64,000 bases of DNA from Demequina maris (GCF_000971155.1 NZ_BBLX01000001.1:289879-353878); one strand, 5' to 3'; shown: positions 42,177 to 51,461, counted from the stretch's first letter. Translations and numbers: made by a program. The notes: generated by a model from the letters alone, not told the origin.

Positions 42177-42593
42177 ATGAACAAGACCGTCCCCACCGAG
42201 GTCCCGGTCGAGGCGTTCGTCGCGGCCGTCGAGCCGGCACGCCGCCGCGAGGAGGCTGAGCGCGTCGTCGCGCTGCTGACCGAGGTCACCGGCGTCGAGC
42301 CGGTCATGTGGGGCCCGTCGATCATCGGCTGGGGCACGATGCACTACCGGTACGCGACGGGCCGCGAGGGCGACATGCCCAAGGTCGGCTTCTCGCCGCG
42401 CAAGGCGCAGCTGACGTTCTACGGGCTCAAGGACACCCCCGAGGGCGCGGGGCTGCTGCCGTCGCTCGGCCCCTCCACCGAGGGTGCCGGCTGCGTCTAC
42501 GTCAAGCGCCTCGACGCGATCGACCTCGACGTGCTCGCCGACCTCGCGGAGATCGCCTTCGCCCGCGGCGACTACGACGCGGCCGCACGGTGA
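42177..42593 (+). CDS. DUF1801 domain protein
   Basis: 138 residues. VTGVEPVMWGPSIIGWGTMHY, VGFSPRKAQLTFYGL and GAGCVYVKRLDAIDLDVLADL are the conserved blocks of the DUF1801 (YdhG/YjhX-like) family. The protein fold is known for this family but its function is not. Starts four bases after the GDPD stop. No unusual features. Confidence 0.85.
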   Translation: MNKTVPTEVPVEAFVAAVEPARRREEAERVVALLTEVTGVEPVMWGPSIIGWGTMHYRYATGREGDMPKVGFSPRKAQLTFYGLKDTPEGAGLLPSLGPSTEGAGCVYVKRLDAIDLDVLADLAEIAFARGDYDAAAR

Positions 42594-42635
42594 TGCGGTC
42601 GGCGGCCCAGGGTCGCGTGGAGGAGGGAGCCGCCG

Positions 42636-42824
42636 ATGGGCGACCGTGACGGCGAGCCGCCGATCCGGCCGTTGCCGTTCGCGGCCGGCATGCTGCTGGG
42701 CGCGATCACCGGCTTCCTCATCTGGATCGCGACCGACACGTTCGCCCTCTTCCCCGCCTTCGTGGGTCTCGGCTTCGTGCTGGGCCTGGTGTTCTCCCGG
42801 ATGAGCGGCGGCGGCCCGCAGTAG
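42636..42824 (+). CDS. Small two-helix membrane protein
   Basis: 62 residues from the ATG at 42636 with ribosome site GGAGGGAG. Two hydrophobic segments (about 14-32 and 35-53: LPFAAGMLLGAITGFLIWIA and FVGLGFVLGLVFS) separated by a short loop. Short charged ends. No family recognised. The good ribosome site and helix-turn-helix hairpin topology support a real gene. Confidence 0.65.
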   Translation: MGDRDGEPPIRPLPFAAGMLLGAITGFLIWIATDTFALFPAFVGLGFVLGLVFSRMSGGGPQ

Positions 42825-42882
42825 CCGTCGGCCGGGCGGTGTTCGTGCCCCGGCCCCGGCACCGACCACCCCATGTTCGCGC

Positions 42883-42906
42883 CTGTTCCAGGATTCACTG
42901 AAACAG
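42883..42906. promoter_or_regulatory. Operator-like palindrome, copy 1
   Basis: CTGTTCCA-N8-TGAAACAG, seven of eight arm positions complementary. It matches copy 2 (42976-42999) in arm sequence and spacing. Confidence 0.5.
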
Positions 42907-42975
42907 CCTGCGGTTCAGGATCCCGGCGGTCGCCCTACCAGGCACGATGCGGGCGGCTCAGCCCGGGGTCGCCCA

Positions 42976-42999
42976 CTGTTTCAACCCGATGTGAAACAC
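42976..42999. promoter_or_regulatory. Operator-like palindrome, copy 2
   Basis: CTGTTTCA-N8-TGAAACAC, with a perfect 7-bp inner inverted repeat (TGTTTCA/TGAAACA). Its centre is 93 bases from that of copy 1, close to nine helical turns. Confidence 0.5.
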
Positions 43000-43050
43000 G
43001 TGGGAGAGAACCCCGCGCGCGCGCGACGACACGCCGCAAACGGCGGCCCA

Positions 43051-43152
43051 GGAAGCGGGTCGATCCCGCATCGACCCGCCTGACGTGCCGGAACCGGCAC
43101 GCGTGGCGGGTCGATCGTGGAAGGACCCGCTTCCGAGGTCGGAGATCCGACC
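43051..43152. ncRNA. Candidate structured RNA or attenuator-like element
   Basis: Segments: 1 (43051-43064, GGAAGCGGGTCGAT), 2 (43070-43080, ATCGACCCGCC), a hairpin CGTGCCGG/CCGGCACG (43084-43101), 3 (43105-43115, GGCGGGTCGAT), 4 (43124-43134, GACCCGCTTCC). Pairing is possible for 1-2 (10 bp), 2-3 (11 bp), 3-4 (7 bp) or 1-4 (11 bp), so alternative folds compete as in an attenuator. A further hairpin GGTCGG-AGAT-CCGACC lies at 43137-43152 and may be the terminator of der. Whether it is transcribed as an RNA is not known, and it could simply be a compound terminator. Confidence 0.4.
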
Positions 43153-43169
43153 CCGAACGCGCCCGCGCC

Positions 43170-44651
43170 CTACTTCCTCCGCGCCCGCTTCTCGCGCACG
43201 CGCACCGAGATCTGGATCGGCGTGCCCTCGAAGCCGAAGTTCTCGCGCAGGCGGCGCTCGATGAAGCGGCGGTACTGCGGGTCGAGGAAGCCCGAGGCGA
43301 AGATCACGAAGCGCGGCGGGCGGGTCGCCGCCTGCGTCGCGAACAGGATCTTCGGCTGCTTACCGCCGCGGACCGGATGCGGGTGCTCCGCGACGAGCTC
43401 GCCGAGGAACGAGTTGAGCCTGCCGGTGGAGATGCGCTGGTCCCAGCTCGACAGCGCGAGGTCGAGCGCAGGGAGCAGGCGGTTGGTGTGCCAGCCGGTC
43501 TTGGCCGACAGGTTCACGCGCGGGACCCAGGTGTGCTGGACCATGTCCTGCTCGATCGAGCGCTCGAGCAGGAAGCGCTCGTCCTCGCCCACGAGGTCCC
43601 ACTTGTTGTAGACGAAGATCATCGCGCGGCCGGCGTCGACCACCTGCTGCACGACGCGCAGGTCCTGGTCGGTCAGCGCCACCGAGGCGTCGAGCAGCAC
43701 GAGTGCCACCTCGGCACGCTCGATCGCGGTCTGCGTGCGCAGCGAGGCGTAGAAGTCCGCGCCCTTGGTCATGTGGACGCGGCGGCGGATGCCGGCGGTG
43801 TCGACCAGGGTCCACGGGCGGTCGCCGATCTCGACGACCTCGTCGACCGGGTCGCGGGTGGTGCCCGCGATCTCGTTCACGACCACGCGCTCGGAGCCCG
43901 CGAGCTTGTTGAGCAGCGAGGACTTGCCGACGTTGGGGCGCCCGACGAGCGCGATGCGGCGGGGCGCGTGCTCGTCGATCTCGATCTGGTGCATCTCCGT
44001 GGGCAGGATCGCCATCGCGGCGTCGAGCAGGTCGCCCGTGCCGCGGCCGTGGAGCGCGGACACCGGGTACGGCTCGCCCAGGCCGAGGTTCCACAGCGCG
44101 GCGGCCTCGAGCTCGCCCTGCGGGCCGTCGACCTTGTTGGCGGCGAGCACCACGGGCTTCTCGGCCTTGCGCAGCAGGCGCACCACCTGCTCGTCGGTCG
44201 CGGTGGCGCCGACCATGGCGTCCACCACGAACAGGACCGCGTCGGCCATCTCGATCGCGGCCTCGGCGGCCTGCGCGACCGACAGGTCGATGCCGGTGAC
44301 GTTCTTCTCCCAGCCGCCGGTGTCGAGCAGCGTGAAGTCGCGTCCCGCCCACTCGGCGCGGTACGCGACTCGGTCGCGGGTGACGCCCGGGGTGTCCTCG
44401 ACGACGGCGAGGCGCTTGCCGATGATGCGGTTCACGAGCGTCGACTTGCCCACGTTCGGGCGGCCCACGATCGCGAGGACGGGCAGCGCCTCCTCGGTCT
44501 CCGGCAGCGGCTCGCCCGCCAGCTCGGCGAGGTCCTCCGGGGTCAGGTCGTACTCGTCGAGGCCCGCGCGCAGCGCGGCCTCGCGGATCTCGTCGAGCGT
44601 CTCGGGCGCGTCCGACTCGTGGGGCGCCGGAAGCGGCTGCTCGTCCGTCAT
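43170..44651 (-). CDS. der: Ribosome-associated GTPase Der (EngA)
   Basis: 493 residues with two GTPase domains in tandem: [22 protein letters not shown] and NKVDG in the first; [22 protein letters not shown] and NKWDL in the second. A KH-like domain follows, ending in a basic tail ([10 protein letters not shown]). Required for 50S subunit maturation. An N-terminal acidic extension of about 50 residues is usual in actinobacteria. Last gene of the conserved xerD-to-der cluster; overlaps plsC by four bases. Confidence 0.96.
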   Translation of the reverse strand: MTDEQPLPAPHESDAPETLDEIREAALRAGLDEYDLTPEDLAELAGEPLPETEEALPVLAIVGRPNVGKSTLVNRIIGKRLAVVEDTPGVTRDRVAYRAEWAGRDFTLLDTGGWEKNVTGIDLSVAQAAEAAIEMADAVLFVVDAMVGATATDEQVVRLLRKAEKPVVLAANKVDGPQGELEAAALWNLGLGEPYPVSALHGRGTGDLLDAAMAILPTEMHQIEIDEHAPRRIALVGRPNVGKSSLLNKLAGSERVVVNEIAGTTRDPVDEVVEIGDRPWTLVDTAGIRRRVHMTKGADFYASLRTQTAIERAEVALVLLDASVALTDQDLRVVQQVVDAGRAMIFVYNKWDLVGEDERFLLERSIEQDMVQHTWVPRVNLSAKTGWHTNRLLPALDLALSSWDQRISTGRLNSFLGELVAEHPHPVRGGKQPKILFATQAATRPPRFVIFASGFLDPQYRRFIERRLRENFGFEGTPIQISVRVREKRARRK

Positions 44652-45346
44652 GCGTGGTCCTTCTCTTCGCGCGTCTCGCGGCGCGGGTCGTCGAGCGGAA
44701 GCTCGAGGTCTGTCGTGTCAAGGGTACGTGTCACCTGGTCGCGGAGCGTCTCGGCGAGCCTCTCGGCCGCCCACGCCTGCTTCGCGCGGCCGCCGCGCAC
44801 ATCGTCCGGCGGGGTCAGCACCACCGGCTCGCCGAACGCGACCAGGAGCCGCCGCCCGGGCCGCGGCCACACGTTGACGGACTCGCCGGTGTGCCGCGAG
44901 CCGACGATCGCGGTCGGCACCACCGGGGCGCCGGACTGGATCGCGAGCCACGCGGCGCCGCCGTGCACGGCCTCGGCGGTGCCGCCGCCGCGGGTGCCCT
45001 CGGGGAACACCCCGATGACGTCGCCGCGACGCAGCACGGCGAGGCCCTGCGCGAGCGCCTCGCGGCCCGACTCCCGCACGGTGATCTGCTGGGCGGCGTT
45101 GAGGATGGCGCCGAGCGGGCCCGACATCATCCCCTCACGGATCAGGAAGTGCGAGCCGCGCGGGATCACGCCGTGCACCACGGGCCCGTCGATCAGGCCG
45201 ACGTGGTTGCAGACGATGATCGCGGCGCCCTCGGCGGGCACGTTGCCGCGACCCCGGACCTCGGTGCGCCACAGCACGCGCGCGAGGAAGCGGCCCACCC
45301 AGCGGGACCAGCGCGGGCCCCAGCGGCTCGGGACGGGGGCGCTCAC
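44648..45346 (-). CDS. plsC: 1-acyl-glycerol-3-phosphate acyltransferase-like
   Basis: 232 residues from the GTG at 45346. PlsC motifs: NHVGLIDGP (H-x4-D) and FPEGTR, with a preceding amphipathic region. It transfers an acyl chain to lysophosphatidate, or to a related acceptor, at the inner membrane face. In actinobacteria it is often found between cmk and der. Both ends overlap neighbours (GTGA/ATGA), making one translational unit. Confidence 0.88.
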   Translation of the reverse strand: MSAPVPSRWGPRWSRWVGRFLARVLWRTEVRGRGNVPAEGAAIIVCNHVGLIDGPVVHGVIPRGSHFLIREGMMSGPLGAILNAAQQITVRESGREALAQGLAVLRRGDVIGVFPEGTRGGGTAEAVHGGAAWLAIQSGAPVVPTAIVGSRHTGESVNVWPRPGRRLLVAFGEPVVLTPPDDVRGGRAKQAWAAERLAETLRDQVTRTLDTTDLELPLDDPRRETREEKDHA

Positions 45347-46080
45347 TCCCCTGCCTCGTCGGCGGCCTCGGCCGCGGGGGTCGCCGCCGCATCGTCCTCG
45401 CCGTCGCCGCGGGTCTCCGCGACGAGGTCGAGCACGGCCTGGACGGCCTCCTCGATGGTGAGGTCGCTGGTGTCGAGCGTGTGGACGCCGTCGGCCGCGG
45501 TGTGGAACGACACGACCGTGGCGTCCTTCTTGTCGCGGCCCAGCACGGCCTCGCGCACGGTGGCGAGGTCCGCGCCCTCGCCGGCGCGGCGCGCGACGCG
45601 GATCTCCTCGTCGGCGGTCATGAGGATCCGCACGTCGGCGTCGGGCGCGATGATCGTGGTGATGTCGCGCCCCTCGGAGACGATGCCGCGGCCGTCGGAG
45701 TAGCCGCCCTCGAGCTCCGCGGCGATGACCTCGCGCTGCCAGTGGCCGAGCGCCGCCCGCGCCTCGAGGTTGGTGGCGACCTTGGAGACGGTGAGCGCGA
45801 CGGCGTCCGAGCGGATGAGCGAGGACACGTCCTCGCCCTCGAGCAGCACGCGCGGGTTGCCCGGGTCGAGCACGAGACCCACGTTCATGGTCTCCACCAT
45901 GGCGGCGACGTCCGACTCGATGGTCAGGTCGACGCCCTCGCGCATGCACCACAGCGTGGCGACGCGGTAGGTGGCGCCCGTGTCGAAGTACGCGAGCTGG
46001 AGCCGTCGGGCGACCTCCTTGGCCACCGTCGACTTGCCGGTGCCCGCGGGCCCGTCGATCGCGATCGAGATTCCGGTCAT
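45343..46080 (-). CDS. cmk: Cytidylate kinase
   Basis: 245 residues. P-loop AIDGPAGTGKSTVAK, DTGATYR, SEGRDITTIIAPDADV and RILMTADEE. Converts CMP and dCMP to the diphosphates. The C-terminal 25 residues ([21 protein letters not shown]) form an acidic Ala-rich extension beyond the family core. Overlaps tyrA upstream by four bases. Confidence 0.94.
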   Translation of the reverse strand: MTGISIAIDGPAGTGKSTVAKEVARRLQLAYFDTGATYRVATLWCMREGVDLTIESDVAAMVETMNVGLVLDPGNPRVLLEGEDVSSLIRSDAVALTVSKVATNLEARAALGHWQREVIAAELEGGYSDGRGIVSEGRDITTIIAPDADVRILMTADEEIRVARRAGEGADLATVREAVLGRDKKDATVVSFHTAADGVHTLDTSDLTIEEAVQAVLDLVAETRGDGEDDAAATPAAEAADEAGE

Positions 46081-47123
46081 GATGCAGCGATCTCCCAACC
46101 CTGCCGCTCGAGCGCCGCCACCAGGTCGGGCGCGCGCGAGGGCAGCACGTAGAGCGTCGTGAGTCCCACCGGCTGCCGCGGCGAGTGCTCGATGGCGATG
46201 TCCTCGACGTTGACGTCGACCTCGGCCGTGTGCGCGAGCAGGCGCAGCAGCTGGCCGGGAGTGTCGGGGACGATGACGGTGACCGGCGTCCAGTCGCGCG
46301 TGGCCCCGCCGTGCTTGCCGGGGATGCGCGCGGTCTCGAAGCGGCCGCGGTCGATGAGGTCGGTGAGGGCCTCGCCGATGTCGTCGGCCTCCCTCACCTC
46401 CTCGAGGTCGGCGATGATGTGGTCGAGCGTCTCGACCAGGTGCCCACGGTTGAGGCGCGCGATGTCCGCCCACATGCCGGGCAGCGACGCCGCGATGCGG
46501 GTGACGTCGCGCAGGCCCTGGCCCGCGAGGGCCACGTCGTCGGCGTCGAGGATGCCGAGCGCGGCGGCGACCGCGGAGGCCGCGACCTGGGGCGCGTGCG
46601 AGACGCGCGCGACCGCCGCATCGTGCGCCTCCGCGTCCATCGTCACCACGTCGCACTGCAGCGCGTCGGGGATGCGCGCGACGAGCGCGATCGCGTCCGC
46701 GGTGGCGCCGTTCGGGCACAGCACCCACGGGCGCGCCTTGAACAGGTCGCCCTGCGCGCCCAGGCCGCCCGAGACCTCGCGGCCCGCCATGGGGTGGGAG
46801 CCGACGTAGCGGGACGATGCGCCGGTGGCGTGGGCCGCGGCGGCGATGGGGGCCTTGACGCTCGCGACGTCGGTGACGACGGCGTCCGGGTAGCGGCCGA
46901 GCGCGGCCGCGACGACCGCGGCGGCGGCGGACGGCGGGACGGCGACGATGACGAGCTCGGGCTGCGCGTCCGCGGGCGCGCCGCCCGCGCCGATCGAGCG
47001 CGCGAGGGCCTGCGCCTCGGGGTCGTTGTCCTCGATCGTGACGGCCCAGCCCTCGGCGGACAGGCCGATGCCGATGCTCGCGCCGATCAGGCCGGCGCCG
47101 ACGATGTGCGTGCGGGGAGACAT
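46077..47123 (-). CDS. tyrA: Prephenate dehydrogenase with C-terminal ACT-like domain
   Basis: 348 residues. Rossmann start VGAGLIGASIGIGLS, VPPSAAAAVVAA, DVASVKAPI and SHPMAGREVSG are TyrA hallmarks. An ACT-like domain (about 270-345: VTVIVPDTPGQLLRLL, VNVEDIAIEHS) could give feedback control by tyrosine. Oxidises prephenate to 4-hydroxyphenylpyruvate. Next to aroH, the chorismate mutase that supplies prephenate. Confidence 0.93.
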   Translation of the reverse strand: MSPRTHIVGAGLIGASIGIGLSAEGWAVTIEDNDPEAQALARSIGAGGAPADAQPELVIVAVPPSAAAAVVAAALGRYPDAVVTDVASVKAPIAAAAHATGASSRYVGSHPMAGREVSGGLGAQGDLFKARPWVLCPNGATADAIALVARIPDALQCDVVTMDAEAHDAAVARVSHAPQVAASAVAAALGILDADDVALAGQGLRDVTRIAASLPGMWADIARLNRGHLVETLDHIIADLEEVREADDIGEALTDLIDRGRFETARIPGKHGGATRDWTPVTVIVPDTPGQLLRLLAHTAEVDVNVEDIAIEHSPRQPVGLTTLYVLPSRAPDLVAALERQGWEIAAS

Positions 47124-47130
47124 GCCGCTC

Positions 47131-47493
47131 CTACTGGGCCAGGTCGCGGCGCAGCTTGACGGCGTCGCGCAGGTACACGTGCGCGATCTCGTCGCGCGGG
47201 CGCTCGAGGTGCGCGTGCATCATCACGCGCACCACCAGCGGGAGCGCGCCGGGCACGTCCATCTCCTGCGCGCACATGAGCGGGACGGCGCCGAAGCCCA
47301 GCGCACGGGCGGCGGCCGCCGGGAAGTCGCTGTGGACGTCGGGTGTGCACGTGAAGATCACCGAGATGAGGTCGTCGGTGGAGAGCGAGTTCTCCCGCAT
47401 CAGCGCCTCGATCAGCTCGATGGTGCGCTCGTGCAGGTGGTCCTTCTCGTCGCGGTCCAGGGTGATGGCGCCACGGATCGCACGGATCGTCAT
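47131..47493 (-). CDS. aroH: Chorismate mutase, AroH type
   Basis: 120 residues. Monofunctional AroH fold: RAIRGAITLDRDE at the start, LISVIFTCTPDVHSDFPAAAAR, VPLMCAQEMDVPGALPLVVRVMMH shown here in parts. Converts chorismate to prephenate, the substrate of the adjacent TyrA. A second Met three residues upstream (47502) is an alternative start. Eight bases separate it from tyrA. Confidence 0.93.
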   Translation of the reverse strand: MTIRAIRGAITLDRDEKDHLHERTIELIEALMRENSLSTDDLISVIFTCTPDVHSDFPAAAARALGFGAVPLMCAQEMDVPGALPLVVRVMMHAHLERPRDEIAHVYLRDAVKLRRDLAQ

Positions 47494-47540
47494 GGCGTCC
47501 ATCGTATCGGTCGCGGGGGTCCCGTCCGGGCCCCTCCCGG

Positions 47541-48290
47541 CTACATGCCGGCGGCGTCCATCAGCCGGCCGACGTCCACGGGGCCCAGCTGGCGGACCTC
47601 GCCGGGCGCGAGGGTGCCCAGGCGGATCGGGCCGAACTGGGTGCGCACGAGCTCGAGCACGGGGTGGCCCATCTGGTCGAGCATGCGGCGGACGATGCGG
47701 TTGCGGCCCTCGTGAAGCTCGACCTGGACGAGCGACGAGTCCTGGGTGACGTCGAGGATGTGGCACGCGGTGGCGCGCACGGGGCCGTCGTCGAGGTCGA
47801 TGCCCTCCTTGAGGTGCGTGCACAGGTGCTTGGACACGCGGCCCTTCACCTTCGCGACGTACACCTTGGAGACGCCGTGCGTGGGGTGCGCGAGGCGGTT
47901 CGCGAGGTCGCCGTCGTTGGTGAGCAGGATCAGCCCGGTGGTCTCCGCGTCGAGGCGGCCCACGTGGAACAGGCGCTCGTCGTACTGCTGGACGAACTGG
48001 TCGAGGGCGGGACGTCCCTGCGGGTCGCTCATGGTGCTCACCACGCCGAAGGGCTTGTTGAGCACCACGGTGATGTGGCTCGCGTCGACGGCGATGCGCT
48101 CACCGTCGACCTCGATGACGACCTCCTCGGGCACGACGCGCACGCCGAGCTGGTCGACGACCGAGCCGTCGACCTTGACGCGGCCGGCCTCGATGAGGTC
48201 CTCGCACTTGCGGCGCGAGCCGACGCCCGCGGAGGCGAGCACCTTCTGGAGGCGGATGCCCTCGGGGCGGTGGATCTCGAGCTCGGCCAT
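47541..48290 (-). CDS. rluB: 23S rRNA pseudouridine synthase (RluB family)
   Basis: 249 residues. S4 domain at the N-terminus (RLQKVLASAGVGSRRKCEDL), then the synthase domain with VVLNKPFGVVST and GRLDAETTGLILLTNDG holding the catalytic Asp. Makes pseudouridine near position 2605 of 23S rRNA in family members. The start ATG overlaps the stop of scpB by one base (TGATG). Conserved position between scpB and cmk. Confidence 0.93.
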   Translation of the reverse strand: MAELEIHRPEGIRLQKVLASAGVGSRRKCEDLIEAGRVKVDGSVVDQLGVRVVPEEVVIEVDGERIAVDASHITVVLNKPFGVVSTMSDPQGRPALDQFVQQYDERLFHVGRLDAETTGLILLTNDGDLANRLAHPTHGVSKVYVAKVKGRVSKHLCTHLKEGIDLDDGPVRATACHILDVTQDSSLVQVELHEGRNRIVRRMLDQMGHPVLELVRTQFGPIRLGTLAPGEVRQLGPVDVGRLMDAAGM

Positions 48291-48835
48291 CAGCGGCCCT
48301 CCCCATCGATATCGGCCAGGTCGGGCAGGTACGGAGCGAGCGGCGGGAGGTCGTCGAGCGTGGACATGCCCATGCGCTCGAGGAACTCCGTCGACGTGCC
48401 GTAGAGGACGGCGCCGGAGCTCTCCCCCACCTCGGTGACGAGCCCGCGCGCGGCGAGCGTCTTCATGACGGAGTCGACGTTGACCCCACGGATCTGCGAC
48501 ACCTGGCCGCGGGTGACGGGCTGCCGGTAGGCGACCACGGCGAGGGTCTCGAGCGCCGCCTGCGACAGACGCGCGGACTGGCCCTCCACGATGAAGCGGC
48601 CGACCACGTCCGCGAACAGCCGCGACGAGTAGATGCGCCAGCCGCCGTCGACCTCGCGCAGCTCGAAGCCGCGCGGCGCCTCGGGGTCGGCGTACTCGTC
48701 GCGCAGGCCCTCGAGAGCCGCCTCGACCTCCGCCACGGGCACCTCGACGGCGGCGGCGAGCTCGGCCGCGGGCACGGGCTCGTCGACGACCATGAGCACG
48801 GCCTCGAGCGCGCCTCGCAGGGCTGCTGGGTTCAC
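48290..48835 (-). CDS. scpB: Condensin accessory protein ScpB
   Basis: 181 residues from a GTG. Two winged-helix domains; typical segments are ALETLAVVAYRQPVTRGQVS, IRGVNVDSVMKTLAARGLV and LYGTSTEFLERMG. Forms the SMC-ScpA-ScpB complex that compacts and segregates the chromosome. Overlaps scpA (GTGA). Confidence 0.95.
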   Translation of the reverse strand: MNPAALRGALEAVLMVVDEPVPAAELAAAVEVPVAEVEAALEGLRDEYADPEAPRGFELREVDGGWRIYSSRLFADVVGRFIVEGQSARLSQAALETLAVVAYRQPVTRGQVSQIRGVNVDSVMKTLAARGLVTEVGESSGAVLYGTSTEFLERMGMSTLDDLPPLAPYLPDLADIDGEGR

Positions 48836-49692
48836 GACGGCTCCTCACCGGGTGCGGCCGCGATCCCCGCGGCCTCGGAGGCGACGCCCATCGCATCGTC
48901 CTCGTCGAACTCCGCCGACACCTCGACGGCGGAGTCGCCTCCGGTCCACCGGACCGTCAGCTCGCCGAGGGAGCGTACCTGATCGAAGGCCACCACGGCC
49001 TCCCGGAACAGCTCGAGCAGCGCGAGGAAGCGCGCGACCACCACGCCGGTGCTGCCCGCGTCGCGCACGAGCGAGCGGAACGACACCGCGCCCTCGCGCT
49101 GCAGGCGGTGGGTGATGACCGCGGCCTGCTCGCGCACGCTGACGGCCGGGTTGTGCAGATGGGCGATGCTCACGGTCGGCGCCGCCTTGGGCTGCAGCGC
49201 GTGCGCCGCGAGCTGCGCGAGCAGCTCGGGCGTCGCGGTCCACACCAGCTCGGGCAGCAGCATCGCGAACTGCGGCTCGAGCGGCACGTCGCGCGGGACC
49301 CGCCGGGGCGCGGACAGCATCTCCGCGAAGCCGCCGGCGGCCTGCTTGAAGGCGCGGTACTGGAGCAGCCGCGCGAACAGCAGGTCGCGCGCCTCTAGCA
49401 GCTCGAGGTCCTCGACGTCGTCGACCTCGCCCTGCGGCAGCAGGCGCGCGGCCTTGAGGTCGAGCAGCGTCGCCGCGACCACGAGGAACTCGGAGGCCTG
49501 CGACAGGTCCCAGTCGTCCTCGCGCTCGGCGATGGTGGCCAGGAACTCGTCGGTCACCCGGGCGAGCGCGACCTCGGTGATCTCGAGCTGGTGCTTCGAG
49601 ATCAGGCTGAGGAGCAGGTCGAAGGGCCCCTCGAAGTTATCGAGGTGGACCTCGAAGCCCTTCGAGGACTCGGTCGCGACCTCGGCGGTCAC
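48832..49692 (-). CDS. scpA: Condensin kleisin subunit ScpA
   Basis: 286 residues. FEVHLDNFEGPFDLLLSLI, ISKHQLEITEVALA and YLVV-type helix EFLVVAATLLDLKAARLLP are kleisin hallmarks. Bridges the two SMC heads. Its stop overlaps scpB and it starts one base after the ParA-like gene stop, so the cluster is translated as one unit. Confidence 0.95.
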   Translation of the reverse strand: MTAEVATESSKGFEVHLDNFEGPFDLLLSLISKHQLEITEVALARVTDEFLATIAEREDDWDLSQASEFLVVAATLLDLKAARLLPQGEVDDVEDLELLEARDLLFARLLQYRAFKQAAGGFAEMLSAPRRVPRDVPLEPQFAMLLPELVWTATPELLAQLAAHALQPKAAPTVSIAHLHNPAVSVREQAAVITHRLQREGAVSFRSLVRDAGSTGVVVARFLALLELFREAVVAFDQVRSLGELTVRWTGGDSAVEVSAEFDEDDAMGVASEAAGIAAAPGEEPS

Positions 49693-49693
49693 G

Positions 49694-50509
49694 CTAGGCG
49701 GCGACCCCGCGCGCCACGAGCTCGCACGCGAGCTGACGGTAGGCCTCGGCGCCGGTGTGCGACGGGGCGAACGTGGTGATGGGCTCCGCGGCGACGGTCG
49801 CGTCGGGGAACTTCACGGTGCGGTGGATCATCGTCTCGGTGACGCTGTCGCCGAACGCGTCGCGCACCCGCTCGACGACCTCCTGAGCGTGCAGCGTGCG
49901 GCCGTCGTAGAGGGTCGGCACGATCGCGTCGATCGTGAGGCGCGTGTTGAGGCGGTCCTGCACCTTGCGGATCGTGTCGACCAGGAGCTTGACGCCGCGC
50001 ATCGCGAAGTACTCCGCGGCGAGCGGGATCACCACGCCGTGCGCGGCGACCAGCGCGTTCACGGTGAGCAGGCCGAGCGACGGCTGGCAGTCGATGAGGA
50101 TCGCGTCGTAGTCGTCCAGCACCGGGCGCAGCGCGCGCGCCAGGGCGCTCTCGCGCGCGACCTCGCCCACCAGCTGCACCTCGGCGGCCGACAGGTCGAT
50201 GTTCGCGGGCAGCAGGTCGAGCCCGGGCACCTTGGTCTCGAGGATGACGTCGCGGGTGGCGACGCCGGTCTCCATGAGCAGGTTGTAGACCGTGTTCTCG
50301 AGCGCGTCCGCGTTGATCCCGAGCGCGGCCGAGGCGGCGCCCTGCGGGTCGAAGTCGATGAGCAGCACCTTGCGCCCGTACTCGGCGAGCGCCGCCGCGA
50401 GGTTGACCGACGTGGTGGTCTTGCCCACCCCGCCCTTCTGGTTGCACAGCGCGACGACGCGCGCGGGACCGTGGCTGGGAAGGGGTTCGGGTACGGGGAA
50501 GTCGGTCAC
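49694..50509 (-). CDS. parA: ParA/Soj-family ATPase
   Basis: 271 residues from a GTG at 50509. Deviant Walker A CNQKGGVGKTTTSVN, IDFDPQGAAS, IDCQPSLGLLTVNAL and VPTLYDGRT. Standard length for chromosomal ParA-like proteins located beside scpA in actinobacteria. There is no parB next to it, so it is probably the second ParA-like ATPase of the genome rather than the oriC-linked one. Confidence 0.92.
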   Translation of the reverse strand: MTDFPVPEPLPSHGPARVVALCNQKGGVGKTTTSVNLAAALAEYGRKVLLIDFDPQGAASAALGINADALENTVYNLLMETGVATRDVILETKVPGLDLLPANIDLSAAEVQLVGEVARESALARALRPVLDDYDAILIDCQPSLGLLTVNALVAAHGVVIPLAAEYFAMRGVKLLVDTIRKVQDRLNTRLTIDAIVPTLYDGRTLHAQEVVERVRDAFGDSVTETMIHRTVKFPDATVAAEPITTFAPSHTGAEAYRQLACELVARGVAA

Positions 50510-50541
50510 GCGCCAACCCTACCGCCTGGTCGCAGCCCTGC

Positions 50542-51459
50542 TCAGCGGGCGCGCGGGTGCGTCGCGGCGTACACCTCGCGGAGCGTGTCGCGGGTCACGA
50601 GCGTGTAGATCTGGGTGGTCGTCACGGACGCGTGACCCAGCAGCTCCTGCACCACGCGCACGTCCGCGCCGCCGTTGAGCAGGTGCGTCGCGAACGAGTG
50701 CCGCAGCGTGTGCGGCGACACGTCCTCGACGCCCGCGCGCTCGGCGGCCGCCCGCAGGATGGCCCACGCGGACTGGCGCGAGAGCCGCCCGCCGCGGGTG
50801 TTGAGGAACAGCGCGGGGGTGCCGCGGCCGGCCTGTGCGAGCGGCCCACGGGCGCGCACGAGGTACGCGTCGAGCGCGTCGACGGCGTAGCCGCCCACGG
50901 GCACGATGCGCTCCTTGCGGCCCTTGCCGCGCAGCAGCACGGTCTCCTCGCCCCGGTCGAGCACCACGTCGTCGACGTCGAGCCCCACCGCCTCGGAGAT
51001 GCGCGCGCCGGTCGCGTAGACGAGCTCGAGCAGCGCGCGGTCCCGCAGCGGGGACGCGCCGTCGCCCATGCCGGCCTGGACGAGGATCCGGTCGACCTCG
51101 TCGGTGCTGATCGCCTTGGGCAGGCGCTTGGGGATCGCGCGCGGCTTCACCTGCGCGGACGGGTCCGCGACGGTCCAGCCCTCGAGCACGGCGAAACGGT
51201 GCCAGCCGCGCACGGCGACCACGGTGCGGGAGGCCGATGCGGGGGCCAGGGCGCGGCCGCCGTCGTCCCCGGTGCTCACCCCCTGGGCGAACGCGGCCAC
51301 GTCCTCGCGGGTGACGTCCTTGAGGTCGTCGAGCCCTCGCGTCGCGAGGAACGCCGCGTAGCGGTCGAGGTCCCGGCGGTACGCGGCGACCGTGTTGGGG
51401 CTGAGGCCCCGCTCGACGGCGACGTGCGCGAGGTACGCGTCACGCTGCCGGGCGAGCAT
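50542..51459 (-). CDS. xerD: Tyrosine recombinase XerD
   Basis: 305 residues. Core-binding domain ([20 protein letters not shown]) and catalytic domain with [12 protein letters not shown] (Arg), [15 protein letters not shown] (His-x-x-Arg), [12 protein letters not shown] (His/Trp position and Tyr nucleophile). Resolves chromosome dimers at dif with XerC. The conserved position at the head of the parA-scpAB cluster identifies it as XerD rather than a phage integrase. Confidence 0.93.
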   Translation of the reverse strand: MLARQRDAYLAHVAVERGLSPNTVAAYRRDLDRYAAFLATRGLDDLKDVTREDVAAFAQGVSTGDDGGRALAPASASRTVVAVRGWHRFAVLEGWTVADPSAQVKPRAIPKRLPKAISTDEVDRILVQAGMGDGASPLRDRALLELVYATGARISEAVGLDVDDVVLDRGEETVLLRGKGRKERIVPVGGYAVDALDAYLVRARGPLAQAGRGTPALFLNTRGGRLSRQSAWAILRAAAERAGVEDVSPHTLRHSFATHLLNGGADVRVVQELLGHASVTTTQIYTLVTRDTLREVYAATHPRAR

Positions 51460-51461
51460 CG

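Larger units (their letters stand above)
42825..43169. other. 345-base gene-free interval with operator-like and hairpin elements
   Basis: Between two convergent genes. It holds two 24-bp palindromes (42883-42906 and 42976-42999) and, from 43051 to 43152, a dense set of inverted repeats. No credible coding frame. A CGCGCGCGCG run lies near 43015. Confidence 0.8.

Noticed and set aside
43011-43025. CGCGCGCGCG run as a special site
   Set aside because: Short alternating CG runs are frequent in DNA of this composition and nothing else marks this one.
50542-51459. A tyrosine recombinase that might mark a phage or integrative element
   Set aside because: It sits at the conserved head of the parA-scpA-scpB cluster, so it is XerD. 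No other phage genes or attachment repeats were seen.
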